Positions 35,513-44,395 of a DNA stretch of 64,000 bases are shown here, one piece after another. Below the pieces are notes generated by a model. The model was not told the DNA's origin. It made no database searches and was given only the letters and a program-made list of their open reading frames with translations. The stretch spans positions 1 to 64,000 of the forward strand of contig JACTVT010000002.1 in the NCBI GenBank assembly GCA_014465955.1, written 5' to 3'. This DNA comes from Eubacterium sp. GTDB taxonomy: Bacteria > Bacillota > Clostridia > Oscillospirales > Acutalibacteraceae. The translations under genes and the position numbers were made by a program. Numbering within the stretch: position 1 is the first letter of the stretch; each line of letters opens with the position of its first letter.

Positions 35513-36229
35513 ATGTTTATTGAAAATCTTGTTGAAACACACTGCCACATTCTGCCCGAACTTGATGACGGCGCAAGAAGTGTTGAAGAAAGTGTGCACA
35601 TGGTGCAGAAACTGCAAACGCAGGGCGCTGAAAAAATTATTTCCACCTCGCATTATTACAGCGACAGCATTTCACTTGATGACTTCGTTGCAAAGCGAAA
35701 CGCAGCATATGAAAAATTAAAGCGTGAACTTCCCGCAGGCAGTCCCGAAATACTGCTTTCGGCAGAGGTTTATATTTCAAAATATCTGTTTCATAATGAT
35801 GATTTATCTCCGCTTTGCATAGGCAGTTCACGATATATACTGATTGAACACCCGTTTTCGAGCAGTTTTTCATCGCAAAGTTATGACAGACTTGCAAATA
35901 TGTGCGTTGATTATAATGTAAAACCGATTCTTGCCCACATTGAACGCTACGGCGCTTTGATGGAGGATAAGAACAAACTGGATGCATTTATTGAACTCGG
36001 CTGCCTTACGCAGGTAAACATCAATTCATTTGCGGATGGCTCACGCCACACAAAAAAGAAACTCTTTAAATATCTTGAAAGCGGCAGAATTCACCTTATC
36101 GGCTCAGACTGCCACAACCTTACCACCCGCCCACCCGATTATTCGGCAGGCGTTAAGGCAATCAAGGATAAATACGGCGACGAGGCAATCCGCATTTTAA
36201 TTAACAATGCAAATATTTTAACAAAATAA
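35513..36229 (+). CDS. PHP-family tyrosine phosphatase (CpsB/CapC-like)
   Basis: A 238-aa manganese-dependent phosphatase that dephosphorylates the kinase. ETHCHILPELDDGARSVEES at the N-terminus, STSHYYSD, ILAHIERYG and LIGSDCHNLTTRPP are the metal-binding blocks. It ends the operon; a terminator follows at once, and no glycosyltransferase, flippase or polymerase is present. Confidence 0.93.
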   Translation: MFIENLVETHCHILPELDDGARSVEESVHMVQKLQTQGAEKIISTSHYYSDSISLDDFVAKRNAAYEKLKRELPAGSPEILLSAEVYISKYLFHNDDLSPLCIGSSRYILIEHPFSSSFSSQSYDRLANMCVDYNVKPILAHIERYGALMEDKNKLDAFIELGCLTQVNINSFADGSRHTKKKLFKYLESGRIHLIGSDCHNLTTRPPDYSAGVKAIKDKYGDEAIRILINNANILTK

Positions 36230-36230
36230 A

Positions 36231-36256
36231 AAATCTCCCGATTATGGGAGATTTTT
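36231..36256. terminator. Bidirectional terminator after the BY-kinase operon
   Basis: AAAATCTCCC ... GGGAGATTTTTT, starting two bases after the stop codon. Confidence 0.92.
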
Positions 36257-36300
36257 TGTTTTTACACCGGCATAAATACATAATCAATGTTTCAAATTCC

Positions 36301-36375
36301 CGTAGGGCGAGGTGCCCCCACCCCGCCGTTTGGCTGATCAAATCTTGCGGCTGGCTGAGGGCAACCGGCCCTACG
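36301..36375. repeat. GTAGGG-type compound palindrome
   Basis: GTAGGGCGAGGTGCCCCC, spacer with two GGCTG units, then GAGGGCAACCGGCCCTAC. Opposed GTAGGG/CCCTAC ends enclose 75 bp. Confidence 0.7.
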
Positions 36376-36435
36376 ATAATGTTGTTATATATTCATAAAG
36401 ATAATTTCGCTATCCACCCATTAATTATATACCGT

Positions 36436-37179
36436 TCACCCGAAAACCTTATACTTCACAACACCGAGCATTTCACGTGTTGAAAATGTCAGCAATGAAT
36501 AAAATGACGTGTGACTGCAATGAGAATGAAATTCAAGTCCCTCTCTGTCACAATAAAGTTTTGCCCTGTACTCGTGAAATTCATTTGTAGCAATAACAAC
36601 CTTTTCGCTGAGGTTGTTATTTTTTATTATCTCTTTTGAAAAAGCAATATTTTCGCTTGTGTTTGTAGATTTTTCCTCTTTATAAATTCTGCTTTTTTCA
36701 ATGCCGTTTTCGAGCAGAATATTTTCAATGCACTGCGCCTCGCTTATATCCTCGCCTGCGCCCTGACCGCCCGAGGCAATTACAATAGCGTCGGGATTAT
36801 CATTCAGATACTCAGCGGCGGCAAGACATCTGTCATAAAGAAACTTACTCGGCGTTTCGCCCCTCACCTTACAGCCGAGAACGATAACGGTTTCTGCGCC
36901 CTCGTCTGCCTTATAATCTGCATATCTTACCATATTGAACGAAACGGGCGCAACAACGGCAAGCACAAAAACAGCAATCAGCGCAATGATAATATTTCTC
37001 GGCACACTCGGAATTTTTGCACAGAATACACCGAACAGAATAAGCGCTCCCGAGCCGACAATGCCCACTGCGTTGCCCTCATTCAGAATACCCGCCGCAA
37101 TCGGACACAGATACCAGATTAATAATAATGCACCTATAACAATAAATACTATGCTCAAAATCTTTAGTCCTTTTTTCAT
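36436..37179 (-). CDS. YdcF/SanA-like DUF218 membrane protein
   Basis: A 247-aa protein with three N-terminal hydrophobic helices, then a DUF218 domain: TVIVLGCKVRGETPSKFLYDRCLAAAEYL, IVIASGGQGAGEDISEA, EEKSTNTSENIAFSKEII and VVIATNEFHEYRA. The family (ElyC, SanA, YdcF) is linked to envelope precursor or vancomycin-resistance phenotypes, mechanism unclear. Single gene. Confidence 0.88.
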   Translation of the reverse strand: MKKGLKILSIVFIVIGALLLIWYLCPIAAGILNEGNAVGIVGSGALILFGVFCAKIPSVPRNIIIALIAVFVLAVVAPVSFNMVRYADYKADEGAETVIVLGCKVRGETPSKFLYDRCLAAAEYLNDNPDAIVIASGGQGAGEDISEAQCIENILLENGIEKSRIYKEEKSTNTSENIAFSKEIIKNNNLSEKVVIATNEFHEYRAKLYCDREGLEFHSHCSHTSFYSLLTFSTREMLGVVKYKVFG

Positions 37180-37379
37180 AATTTTTACCCATAATTTAAT
37201 TTCTGTTTTACAATTAAATTATAATAAACATTCATTACATATATTTTAACACAATATAAATTTCAGGTAAACATGAAAATTGTACATTAAAATTTGTTAT
37301 TTTTTGGCTATTTATTTAAATACAGTTTTGATATATACTTAGCCTATGCTTAAGCAATAACGCACGGAGGTATACTGCT

Positions 37380-38246
37380 ATGAAAAAAATTGCTGTAATA
37401 AACGATTTATCGGGCTTCGGCAAATGCTCGCTTACTGCCGCAATTCCGATTATTTCCGTGCTTAAAGCCCAGTGCTGCCCGATAACGACCGCCGTGCTTT
37501 CAAACCAAACAGGCTACGACAATTATTTCTGCAAAGATTTAACAGATGAACTGCCTGCTGTTATTGGCAAAATCAAAAAACTTAACCCGACTTTTGACGG
37601 AATTCTGACTGGCTTTATTTCAAACCCGAAACAGGGCAAAATCATTGCCGATTTTATTGATTATTTCAAAAAAGACGGCACACTCGTCGTCGTTGACCCC
37701 GTTATGGCAGATGACGGTGCAGTTTATGACTGCTACACTGACGAATGTGTAAACGCAATAAAAGAAATTACAAAAAAAGCGGATATTATCACACCAAATC
37801 TTACCGAACTGTGCATACTGTGTGACGATGATTTTAACGTTGTGAACTCCCTGTCTGACAACAACAAACTGACAGCAGTTCGGATTATGTGCGAAAGCCT
37901 TTGCAGAAAAAGCGGGAGAGATTTAAAAATCGCAGTCAGCGGTATTCGCCTGAGTAATAATATGATTGCAAACGCCGTTTATGATAATGATAAATTTGAC
38001 GTTATAAAAACAAAAGCGCAGGGCGGCAGTTTTTCGGGCACGGGCGATATTCTTTCGTCAATCATCACTGCCAAGTGCACAGCAGGCGAAACGCTTTTAA
38101 ACGCCGTTGCCTGTGCAGGTAATTTTATAGGCAAAGCAATTGCAGAAACGATAAGCGACACGAACGGCTGTTACAACACTGCCGACGGTGTGCATTTTGA
38201 AAAATTTTTAGCAGAATTAGGAGGATATACCAAAAATGAAAAATAA
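37380..38246 (+). CDS. pdxK: Pyridoxal/pyridoxamine kinase
   Basis: A 288-aa ribokinase-fold kinase that phosphorylates B6 vitamers. NDLSGFGKCSLTAAIPIIS at the N-terminus, TGFISNPKQ, VVDPVMADDG, IITPNLTEL and the ATP/catalytic GGSFSGTGDILSS. The last motif has FSGTGD where PdxY proteins have the same, favouring pyridoxal kinase over ThiD. CGGAGG before the ATG. Overlaps the transporter gene by 11 bases. Confidence 0.88.
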   Translation: MKKIAVINDLSGFGKCSLTAAIPIISVLKAQCCPITTAVLSNQTGYDNYFCKDLTDELPAVIGKIKKLNPTFDGILTGFISNPKQGKIIADFIDYFKKDGTLVVVDPVMADDGAVYDCYTDECVNAIKEITKKADIITPNLTELCILCDDDFNVVNSLSDNNKLTAVRIMCESLCRKSGRDLKIAVSGIRLSNNMIANAVYDNDKFDVIKTKAQGGSFSGTGDILSSIITAKCTAGETLLNAVACAGNFIGKAIAETISDTNGCYNTADGVHFEKFLAELGGYTKNEK

Positions 38247-38763
38247 AAAAGTAGTAAAAATCTGCTTTACGGGCTTAATGGCGGCAATCATAGCCGTTTT
38301 CACGGCGTTTGTTAAAATGCCTACAGGAATAAACGACGGCTATCTGCACTTCGGCGACTCAATGATTTACCTTGCCGCCTGTCTTTTAGGACCGCTCGGA
38401 GCGCTTTCGGCGGCAATCGGCGGAGCACTTGCCGATATTCTTGCAGGAGCGGCAGTCTGGGCAATTCCGACAGCGATTATCAAAGCGTGCAACGCCGTAC
38501 CGTTTATCATAATGATGTCACTTTATAAAAAGAAAACAGGCAAAAACAAAATTATAAATTGGTACACTGTGCCTATGGTTGTTGTATCGGGTCTGATAAC
38601 GATTTTCGGCTATCTGCTTGCCGAAGGGCTTATGTATTCCTTCCCCACTGCGTGGACATCGGTGCCGTTCAGTATTATTCAGGCAGTCGGCAGTGCAGTA
38701 GTATTTATCATAATAGGACTTGCGCTTGACGCCGTTAAAATTCAAAAATACATCAAAGATTAG
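38236..38763 (+). CDS. ECF transporter S component, probably for vitamin B6
   Basis: A 175-aa membrane protein with about six helices. The N-terminal VKICFTGLMAAIIAVFTAFVKMP, then YLHFGDSMIYLAACLLGPLGALSAAIGGALADIL, is typical of ECF substrate-capture subunits. The energising T and A units are not in the window, as usual for group II systems. Tight coupling to a pyridoxal kinase argues for a B6 vitamer as substrate (uptake then trapping by phosphorylation). Confidence 0.85.
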   Translation: MKNKKVVKICFTGLMAAIIAVFTAFVKMPTGINDGYLHFGDSMIYLAACLLGPLGALSAAIGGALADILAGAAVWAIPTAIIKACNAVPFIIMMSLYKKKTGKNKIINWYTVPMVVVSGLITIFGYLLAEGLMYSFPTAWTSVPFSIIQAVGSAVVFIIIGLALDAVKIQKYIKD

Positions 38764-38769
38764 CATAAA

Positions 38770-38807
38770 AGAAACCTTTCTGATATTTGTAATCAGAAAG
38801 GCTTTTT
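38770..38807 (+). terminator. Terminator of the B6 operon
   Basis: AAACCTTTCTGAT, loop, ATCAGAAAGGCTTTTTT. Confidence 0.92.
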
Positions 38808-38816
38808 TATATTTTG

Positions 38817-38994
38817 CGGGAGGGCGCAGAGAATTTGCAATTCAGCAGACCCTTTTGTCTGCTTACGCAGACATTTTTGCTCAGCCGCAGACGGCAGACC
38901 CCTCTGCCACTGCGTGGCATCTCCCCTATTAGGGGAGTCTCCTAACAGGGGAATAACCTCCCCTGTTTTGTAGGGGCAATTCACGAATTGCCCG
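38817..38994. repeat. Mosaic of dispersed palindromes
   Basis: Carries a partial CGGGAGGGCGCAGAGA unit, AGACCCTTTTGTCTGCTTAC, CCACTGCGTGGCATCTCCCC, AGGGGAGTCTCCTAACAGGG and a complete GTAGGGGCAATTCACGAATT unit. Related mosaics occur at 55373-55535 and 63180-63366. Confidence 0.75.
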
Positions 38995-38999
38995 TTTAA

Positions 39000-40589
39000 T
39001 TATTCAAAATTACCGATATTGCACGTTTTGCCGAAACCATACAAAATCTTTGTTGCGTGGATACGCTGGGTTGCGCCCTGCGGGTTAATATAACCTTGCT
39101 GTGTACCTGTAATCATACCATTATAATTTGCCCACTGCATTGCTTCAACTGCCCAGCCGTGAACGCTGCTGTAATCGGGATAATCCGCAAGATTTACATT
39201 TTTGTATGCACTGTCACCGAGTTTGCCGTTATCCTTTGCATATCTGAACAGGAATGATGCAGTCTGCTCACGGCTTACATTGTCAAAAGGTTTGAATGTT
39301 GTTTCGGTGGTAATACCGTTTTTCAGCGCCCAGCAAGCGGCATTATAATAATAAGCACTTGTATCGGTTATATCCGTAAACGGTGATGTTCTGTAAGGAT
39401 TATAATCTGCATACGGCTCGCCTGCCATACGGTAAAGAATGGTTACCATCATTGCACGGTTGATTGCTCTTGTCGGAGCAAAAGCCGTATTTACAGGCGG
39501 ATTTGTACCTGTTATAAACTGATTATTTACAGATGTATATTCGATATAATCACCATACTGACGGTAATCTATTGATGCCAGATCGGTAAAAGGCAATATC
39601 AAAAGAATTGCACCGCACTTACTGCACTGCTTTGAAACCATCAAGTCTGCTATCCACTCATAACCGCCGTCATGCTTACAAGCCGTCTCATCGGCCTTAA
39701 CTGCTACAAGGCATGAAATTGTTTTACCGAACACTTCGGTTTCTATTGATGCTAAACCCTCGCCGACTGCAATTATTTTACCGTCAGCAATTTTTGCAAC
39801 AGTGCGGTTGGCAGAAGTCCATTCAGGTGAAATTTCGCACTTAATTTTCATATTATCAGGCCAGGTATCTGCCAGAATAATTTCGGCAGTAACAACGGGA
39901 AGTTCTGCCGTTTCGCCGAATTCAAGATCAAAACGTTTAACCGATGCAGAAGCACTGCTGTAAACTATATCTGAATTTTTTATATTGATTTTTACATTTG
40001 AAGCCGAATCGTTTGCGGCAGTCGGTGTTGTGTTATGAGTTGGCGCTCTGAATTCCTGAACCCAATATTTTCTGCCGTTATACTCTGCGCAGGCAATACC
40101 GACAGAGGTTACAATTCCATTGAGCATATTTCTTCTGTGGCCCTGACCGTTATAATATTCATTATCTTCACGCCAGTCAGTAAAAACCTCTTCGGCAGTT
40201 CTCTGACCCGCAGCAATATTTTCACAGCAAGCATAATATGAACCCGACGGATATGCACTCCAGCATTCTTCGCCGTTCGGACGGTTATGATCAAATTTTA
40301 CAACAATTTCAGCGGCACGCTGCATAGCGATTTTTTCAAGGTCGTAATCATAAACAAGGTTTGAAAGTCCGCTGTATTTATCTTTGCTTGTGTTATTTTC
40401 ATTCCAGCACCAGGCATCATTGCTCTTTCTGAAATTATTCACAAGGCTCAGCATACTTCTTGCCTCTGACTGATGATATGTAACTTGAATTTCAGCATTA
40501 ATCACATCAACAGCAAATGCTGTTATACCTATGGATAATGATGAAATCAGCATTACAATTGCGAGTAAACAACTTAATGATTTTTTCAT
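39000..40589 (-). CDS. Secreted CAP-domain protein with Ig-like and S-layer homology domains
   Basis: A 529-aa secreted surface protein. Signal peptide 1-27, CAP/SCP domain about 40-190 (LVNNFRKSND, FDHNRPNGEECWSA, GHRRNMLNGIVTSVGIACAEYN), a Big_2-like region about 200-300, a Cys pair (CKHDGGYEW, CSKCG), then three SLH repeats (PFTDLASIDYRQYGDYIEY, PFTDITDTSAYYYNAACWAL, NLADYPDYSSVHGWAVEAMQ) that anchor to secondary wall polymer. CAP proteins bind or process lipids or peptides; function here unknown. AAGGAG before the ATG. Confidence 0.88.
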   Translation of the reverse strand: MKKSLSCLLAIVMLISSLSIGITAFAVDVINAEIQVTYHQSEARSMLSLVNNFRKSNDAWCWNENNTSKDKYSGLSNLVYDYDLEKIAMQRAAEIVVKFDHNRPNGEECWSAYPSGSYYACCENIAAGQRTAEEVFTDWREDNEYYNGQGHRRNMLNGIVTSVGIACAEYNGRKYWVQEFRAPTHNTTPTAANDSASNVKINIKNSDIVYSSASASVKRFDLEFGETAELPVVTAEIILADTWPDNMKIKCEISPEWTSANRTVAKIADGKIIAVGEGLASIETEVFGKTISCLVAVKADETACKHDGGYEWIADLMVSKQCSKCGAILLILPFTDLASIDYRQYGDYIEYTSVNNQFITGTNPPVNTAFAPTRAINRAMMVTILYRMAGEPYADYNPYRTSPFTDITDTSAYYYNAACWALKNGITTETTFKPFDNVSREQTASFLFRYAKDNGKLGDSAYKNVNLADYPDYSSVHGWAVEAMQWANYNGMITGTQQGYINPQGATQRIHATKILYGFGKTCNIGNFE

Positions 40590-40688
40590 TACAAAAACTC
40601 CTTTCTTATAAGTTCTGATAATATTATAACACTTCCGTTTTTATATTCAATACTGATTCGTTATTTTTTTGTCAAATTCTGATTTCCT

Positions 40689-41576
40689 TCAAAAATTCGT
40701 TTCAACAACCTTGTCAACAAGGTCTTTGGTCGGAAAATCGCAGTAAATTGTGCCGTAATATTTTTCACCGTCAAGCGGATAAGCCATAAACTGCGGATTA
40801 ATATACTTTGAATTATAATAAGGACCTTTCAGCCCACCTGCAGTTGAAAGATAATTGATAATATACGTGCCGTCAAACGGTTTTGCCTTATCAAGAAACG
40901 GCTTTATGCACTCTGCCCAGCGTGGAACGGGCTTATACTTATACCTGTCCTGCACGATAAAATCAGCCTTGAATTCACCGCTTGTTTCAAGCGGAAGTGG
41001 GTCAGGAACAGCAGTATCCTGCTCCTGCCACTTTGAAAAATCAATACCCGTGTTTTTATCGGTAAATTCATATCGGCGTTCCATTTTACAGCGCCTGATC
41101 AAAACGATTCTGCCCCTTGCCTCACCGAGAGCAGGGACACGGTTTTCAAGAAACCACCTGCTTTCATTACCTTTTATATAAGTATAAAACAGATTGTCAA
41201 AACACTTTTCATTTTCTTTGCCGCTGTCATTTTTAAACTGCATAACAATCGTTTCACTCGGGTTTTCATCAAGAAATTTATAACAATGCGAAAGCACATC
41301 GGCAAAATCCATCTGCCTGCCGAGCCTGTTCGGCGTGTTGAATGCCTTTGTAAAAGCGTGCACCATAACAAGGCGTTTGCCGCGGCTGGCAACCCTTATA
41401 TCAAGTGCACGGACACCGATTGAAAGCTGCTCATAGATATTCATATTCTGGCATCTTGCAAAATACGGCAGCTGCACATACTGTGTAACGCAGTCATGTG
41501 TGCCGACAAGATTATATTCAAGAAGTTTTTTATTATCATCAAGATTTTTCATCCAGTTAAGGCTGTTAATTTTCAT
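40689..41576 (-). CDS. PI-specific phospholipase C X-domain protein
   Basis: A 295-aa protein with the PLC X domain: LVGTHDCVTQY with His27, SIGVRALDIRV, and LVMVHAFTKAF with His73, then SETIVMQFKND. The two histidines are the catalytic pair of bacterial PI-PLC. No signal peptide is visible, unlike the secreted virulence-type enzymes, so it would act inside the cell or leave by another route. GGGTGAT supports the ATG at 41576 rather than a GTG at 41585. Confidence 0.82.
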   Translation of the reverse strand: MKINSLNWMKNLDDNKKLLEYNLVGTHDCVTQYVQLPYFARCQNMNIYEQLSIGVRALDIRVASRGKRLVMVHAFTKAFNTPNRLGRQMDFADVLSHCYKFLDENPSETIVMQFKNDSGKENEKCFDNLFYTYIKGNESRWFLENRVPALGEARGRIVLIRRCKMERRYEFTDKNTGIDFSKWQEQDTAVPDPLPLETSGEFKADFIVQDRYKYKPVPRWAECIKPFLDKAKPFDGTYIINYLSTAGGLKGPYYNSKYINPQFMAYPLDGEKYYGTIYCDFPTKDLVDKVVETNF

Positions 41577-41651
41577 ATATATCACCCAAATTAATTATAC
41601 CATAAAATTTATTCATTTCAACATTGATTGTTGGCTGACTTCATTATATAA

Positions 41652-41698
41652 TTAAGCAAGTGAGATAAATCCGAACAAACCTAAAATGACTTGCTTAA
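41652..41698. promoter_or_regulatory. Perfect 10-bp inverted repeat upstream of the PHP unit
   Basis: TTAAGCAAGT at 41652-41661 and ACTTGCTTAA at 41689-41698, 27-bp spacer, 12 bases before the start at 41711. An operator or leader hairpin; no T run. Confidence 0.5.
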
Positions 41699-41710
41699 CT
41701 TGGTGATACT

Positions 41711-42145
41711 ATGATTTTGCTTGAAAAAACGGGAATTGTTACCCCGAAGGATGACAAAACAAATATATTTTTTGATTTTGATGTACCAAACGGTATTGAA
41801 AAAATTATAATCGACTACAATTACAGCCCCAAAACGGTTGAAAACAAGGCTGACGCAATTGCATTGATTGAAAAAAAAATGAAGCAATACGGTGCAGGCG
41901 GTGCTCCTGAGAATTATCTGCCCGTAAAAAATCTGATTACACTGTCACTTAATGATGAAAACGGCTACAGGGGTGCGGCGCACAGGCAGGCAGATACTCA
42001 GCACCACGAAATCTGCGAAAATTATGCCGCCGCAGGATTTATCAAAGAAAAAATCGAAAGCGGCAAATGGCAGATTGCGCTGAATGTGCACTGCTGTGCC
42101 TGCGATGTACACTACAATCTTAAAATTACGGGGGCGGCAGAATGA
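41711..42145 (+). CDS. Small beta-rich protein coupled to PHP hydrolase
   Basis: A 144-aa protein of unknown function. IFFDFDVPNGIEKIIIDYNYSPKTV at the N-terminus and IESGKWQIALNVHCCACDVHYNLKI at the end read as a beta-sandwich, similar in layout to the N-terminal accessory domain found fused to some CehA/McbA-type PHP enzymes (inference). Its stop overlaps the next start (ATGA), so the two products probably work as one complex. Confidence 0.75.
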   Translation: MILLEKTGIVTPKDDKTNIFFDFDVPNGIEKIIIDYNYSPKTVENKADAIALIEKKMKQYGAGGAPENYLPVKNLITLSLNDENGYRGAAHRQADTQHHEICENYAAAGFIKEKIESGKWQIALNVHCCACDVHYNLKITGAAE

Positions 42146-43095
42146 TTAAATATTATCCGTGCGAACTGCACTGCCACACAATTCATTCAGACGGCGATTT
42201 TCTGCCGCAGGAACTGCAGAAATCTGCCGTAAATGACGGGCTTTCGCTTATTGCACTGACCGACCACAACACAACCTCGGGATGGAAGGAACTGAGCGGC
42301 GAAATAATCCCGTTTATCAGAGGAATTGAGTGGACAACTTATTTCGGTCATATGCTTGTGCTTGGTTCAGAAAAATTTGTAGACTGGCGAAACGCTGTGC
42401 CCGATAATATTGACGAAAAAATTGCCGAAGTAAAAAATGCAGGCGGCATTGTGGGAATTGCCCACCCGTTTCAACTCGGCTCGCCGTTCTGCACGGGCGG
42501 CAGATGGGAATTCAATGTAACTAACTGGGATAATGTTAACTACATCGAAATATGGCATGAATGTTTTCCGAACTGCAGTGAAAACGAGCCTGCCTTTAAA
42601 ATGTGGACAGACTTGCTCGATAAGGGTTACAAAATCGCACCGAGTTACGGCAGAGACTGGCATAGACCTAATAATCCGACCGCTCATCTTGGACACACAC
42701 TGCTTGGAATCGACGGCGAAATCAGCGAAAAAACTGCGCTTGACGCAATAAAAAAAGGCAGAACCGCCGTTACGACAGGGGCGTTTCTTACCTTTTATGC
42801 CGAAAAAGACGGCGATATTTATGAAATCGGCGATACCATGCCCGATGGAGAAATCACGCTTAATATCAGTACCGATGTAAAATTCCGTTTTCAGTATTAC
42901 GGAGAAAATACACTTGAATTTGATGAAATCAGAATCATATCAAACGGCAGCAAAACAGTAACCGCCCTGCCCTGCAAAAGCCAAAAAATCACAATCTGCA
43001 CAAAACAAAACCAATGGTACAGAGCAGAACTTTGGGGCAAATTAAACGGCAAAAACGCCGTGCTTGCAGTGACAGGAGCGGTGTATTGCAAATAA
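42142..43095 (+). CDS. PHP-domain metal-dependent phosphoesterase (CehA/McbA-like)
   Basis: A 317-aa hydrolase. YYPCELHCHTIHSDGDF gives His10/His12 and Asp, ALTDHNTTSGW, IRGIEWTTYFGHML, GIAHPFQLG and YGRDWHRPNNP complete the metal site. A beta-rich C-terminal part follows. No signal peptide. Substrate unknown; relatives act on phosphoesters or nucleotide fragments. Confidence 0.87.
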   Translation: MIKYYPCELHCHTIHSDGDFLPQELQKSAVNDGLSLIALTDHNTTSGWKELSGEIIPFIRGIEWTTYFGHMLVLGSEKFVDWRNAVPDNIDEKIAEVKNAGGIVGIAHPFQLGSPFCTGGRWEFNVTNWDNVNYIEIWHECFPNCSENEPAFKMWTDLLDKGYKIAPSYGRDWHRPNNPTAHLGHTLLGIDGEISEKTALDAIKKGRTAVTTGAFLTFYAEKDGDIYEIGDTMPDGEITLNISTDVKFRFQYYGENTLEFDEIRIISNGSKTVTALPCKSQKITICTKQNQWYRAELWGKLNGKNAVLAVTGAVYCK

Positions 43096-43119
43096 AACAG
43101 ACGAATAAATAATATATTA

Positions 43120-43309
43120 CAGACTTCGAGAAATGGAACAGAATTTTGCATTTTGTGAGTGGGTGCCGTACGTCGTCAAAACAAATTCCGTGTTCAATAA
43201 ATTAAAAATTTATGCCAACACTTCATTTGTTTTTCCTCTTTCCAAAAAATCTTACGATTTTTCAGAAGCCTTGATTGTGCCCCCGAGCAAAAGGCAAAAA
43301 ACGCCAAAA
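43120..43309 (+). repeat. 190-bp long-range inverted repeat, copy 2
   Basis: Exact reverse complement of 12352-12541. Here the short ORF runs on the plus strand from 43133 and reads out of the repeat into unrelated sequence. Followed directly by a strong hairpin (43306-43340). The rest of the 43096-43450 gap holds this hairpin and one GTAGGG-type palindrome. Confidence 0.92.
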
Positions 43310-43340
43310 ATGGTAGGAATTCGATATTCCTACCATTTTT
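43306..43340. terminator. Perfect terminator hairpin
   Basis: AAAAATGGTAGGAAT, TCGAT, ATTCCTACCATTTTT; works on both strands and ends the PHP unit. Confidence 0.85.
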
Positions 43341-43359
43341 CATATACATTATTGAAAGG

Positions 43360-43387
43360 CGGTGCGTCGGGAACGCCGCACCCTACG
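43360..43387. repeat. GTAGGG-type palindrome (TGCGGCGTC family, inverted)
   Basis: CGGTGCGTCGGGAACG then CCGCACCCTACG; fourth member of the family in this window. Confidence 0.8.
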
Positions 43388-43450
43388 ATAATTTAATTAC
43401 CGTAACATTATTTTATTAGGCGTGATTCTGACCATTTATCAAAGTCTATT

Positions 43451-44392
43451 TTATTTTACAAATTCTTTTGCAACTTTATAAATATTTTCTGCTGAAAGGC
43501 CGAACTGTTTAAGCAGGTCTTTTGCAGGGCCGCTGTGACCGAATTCGTCATTTACGCCGATACGCTTAACAGGAGTAGGGCATTCCTCTGAAAGAGCGGC
43601 GCAGACTGCCTCGCCGAGACCGCCGATAATACTGTGCTCTTCAACCGTGATAACCTTGCCTGTTTTCTTTGCAGAATTCACAACAAGTTCCTTATCAAGC
43701 GGTTTAATTGTTGCAATGTTGATAATTTCAGCGCTGATACCGTCTGCCTTCAGCATTTTTTCAGCCTCAATTGCCTCTGCAACCATAAGGCCGTTAGCAA
43801 TAATGGTAACATCCGTACCCTCGGTAATAACCTCGCCCTTGCCGATTTCAAATTTATAATCATCACTATGGAAAACAGGCACTGCAAGTCTGCCGAAACG
43901 AAGATAAACAGGACCGTCAAGCGCATAAGCGGCTTTAACTGCCTGCTTTGCCTCTACATCATCTGCAGGGCAGATAACCGTCATACCCGGAATTGAACGC
44001 ATAAGTGCAAAATCCTCGCAGCACTGATGAGATGCACCGTCTTCACCAACGGAAATACCTGCGTGAGTTGCACCGATTTTAACATTAAGGTGCGGATAGC
44101 CGATTGAGTTTCTGATCTGCTCAAACGCTCTGCCTGATGCAAACATTGCAAAACTTGATGCAAACGGCACAAGGCCCATTGTTGAAAGGCCTGCTGCAAC
44201 ACACATCATATTTGATTCTGCAATACCGCAGTTAATATGGCGCTCAGGAAACGCCTTTTTGAAAATACCTGTTTTTGTGGCTGCCGAAAGGTCTGCATCA
44301 AGAACAACAAGATTGTCTGCGTCTTCAGCCGCAAGTTCCTTTAAAGCATTACCGTAACTTTCTCTTGTAGCAACACATTTAACTTCTGCCAT
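43451..44392 (-). CDS. Transketolase, C-terminal subunit
   Basis: The pyrimidine-binding half of a split transketolase (313 aa): VVLDADLSAATKTGIF, HINCGIAESNMMCVAAGL, GASHQCCEDFALMRSIPGM and VYLRFGR are family blocks. It works with the N-terminal subunit encoded three bases upstream to move two-carbon units in the pentose phosphate pathway. Splitting is common in Clostridia. Confidence 0.94.
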   Translation of the reverse strand: MAEVKCVATRESYGNALKELAAEDADNLVVLDADLSAATKTGIFKKAFPERHINCGIAESNMMCVAAGLSTMGLVPFASSFAMFASGRAFEQIRNSIGYPHLNVKIGATHAGISVGEDGASHQCCEDFALMRSIPGMTVICPADDVEAKQAVKAAYALDGPVYLRFGRLAVPVFHSDDYKFEIGKGEVITEGTDVTIIANGLMVAEAIEAEKMLKADGISAEIINIATIKPLDKELVVNSAKKTGKVITVEEHSIIGGLGEAVCAALSEECPTPVKRIGVNDEFGHSGPAKDLLKQFGLSAENIYKVAKEFVK

Positions 44393-44395
44393 TCC

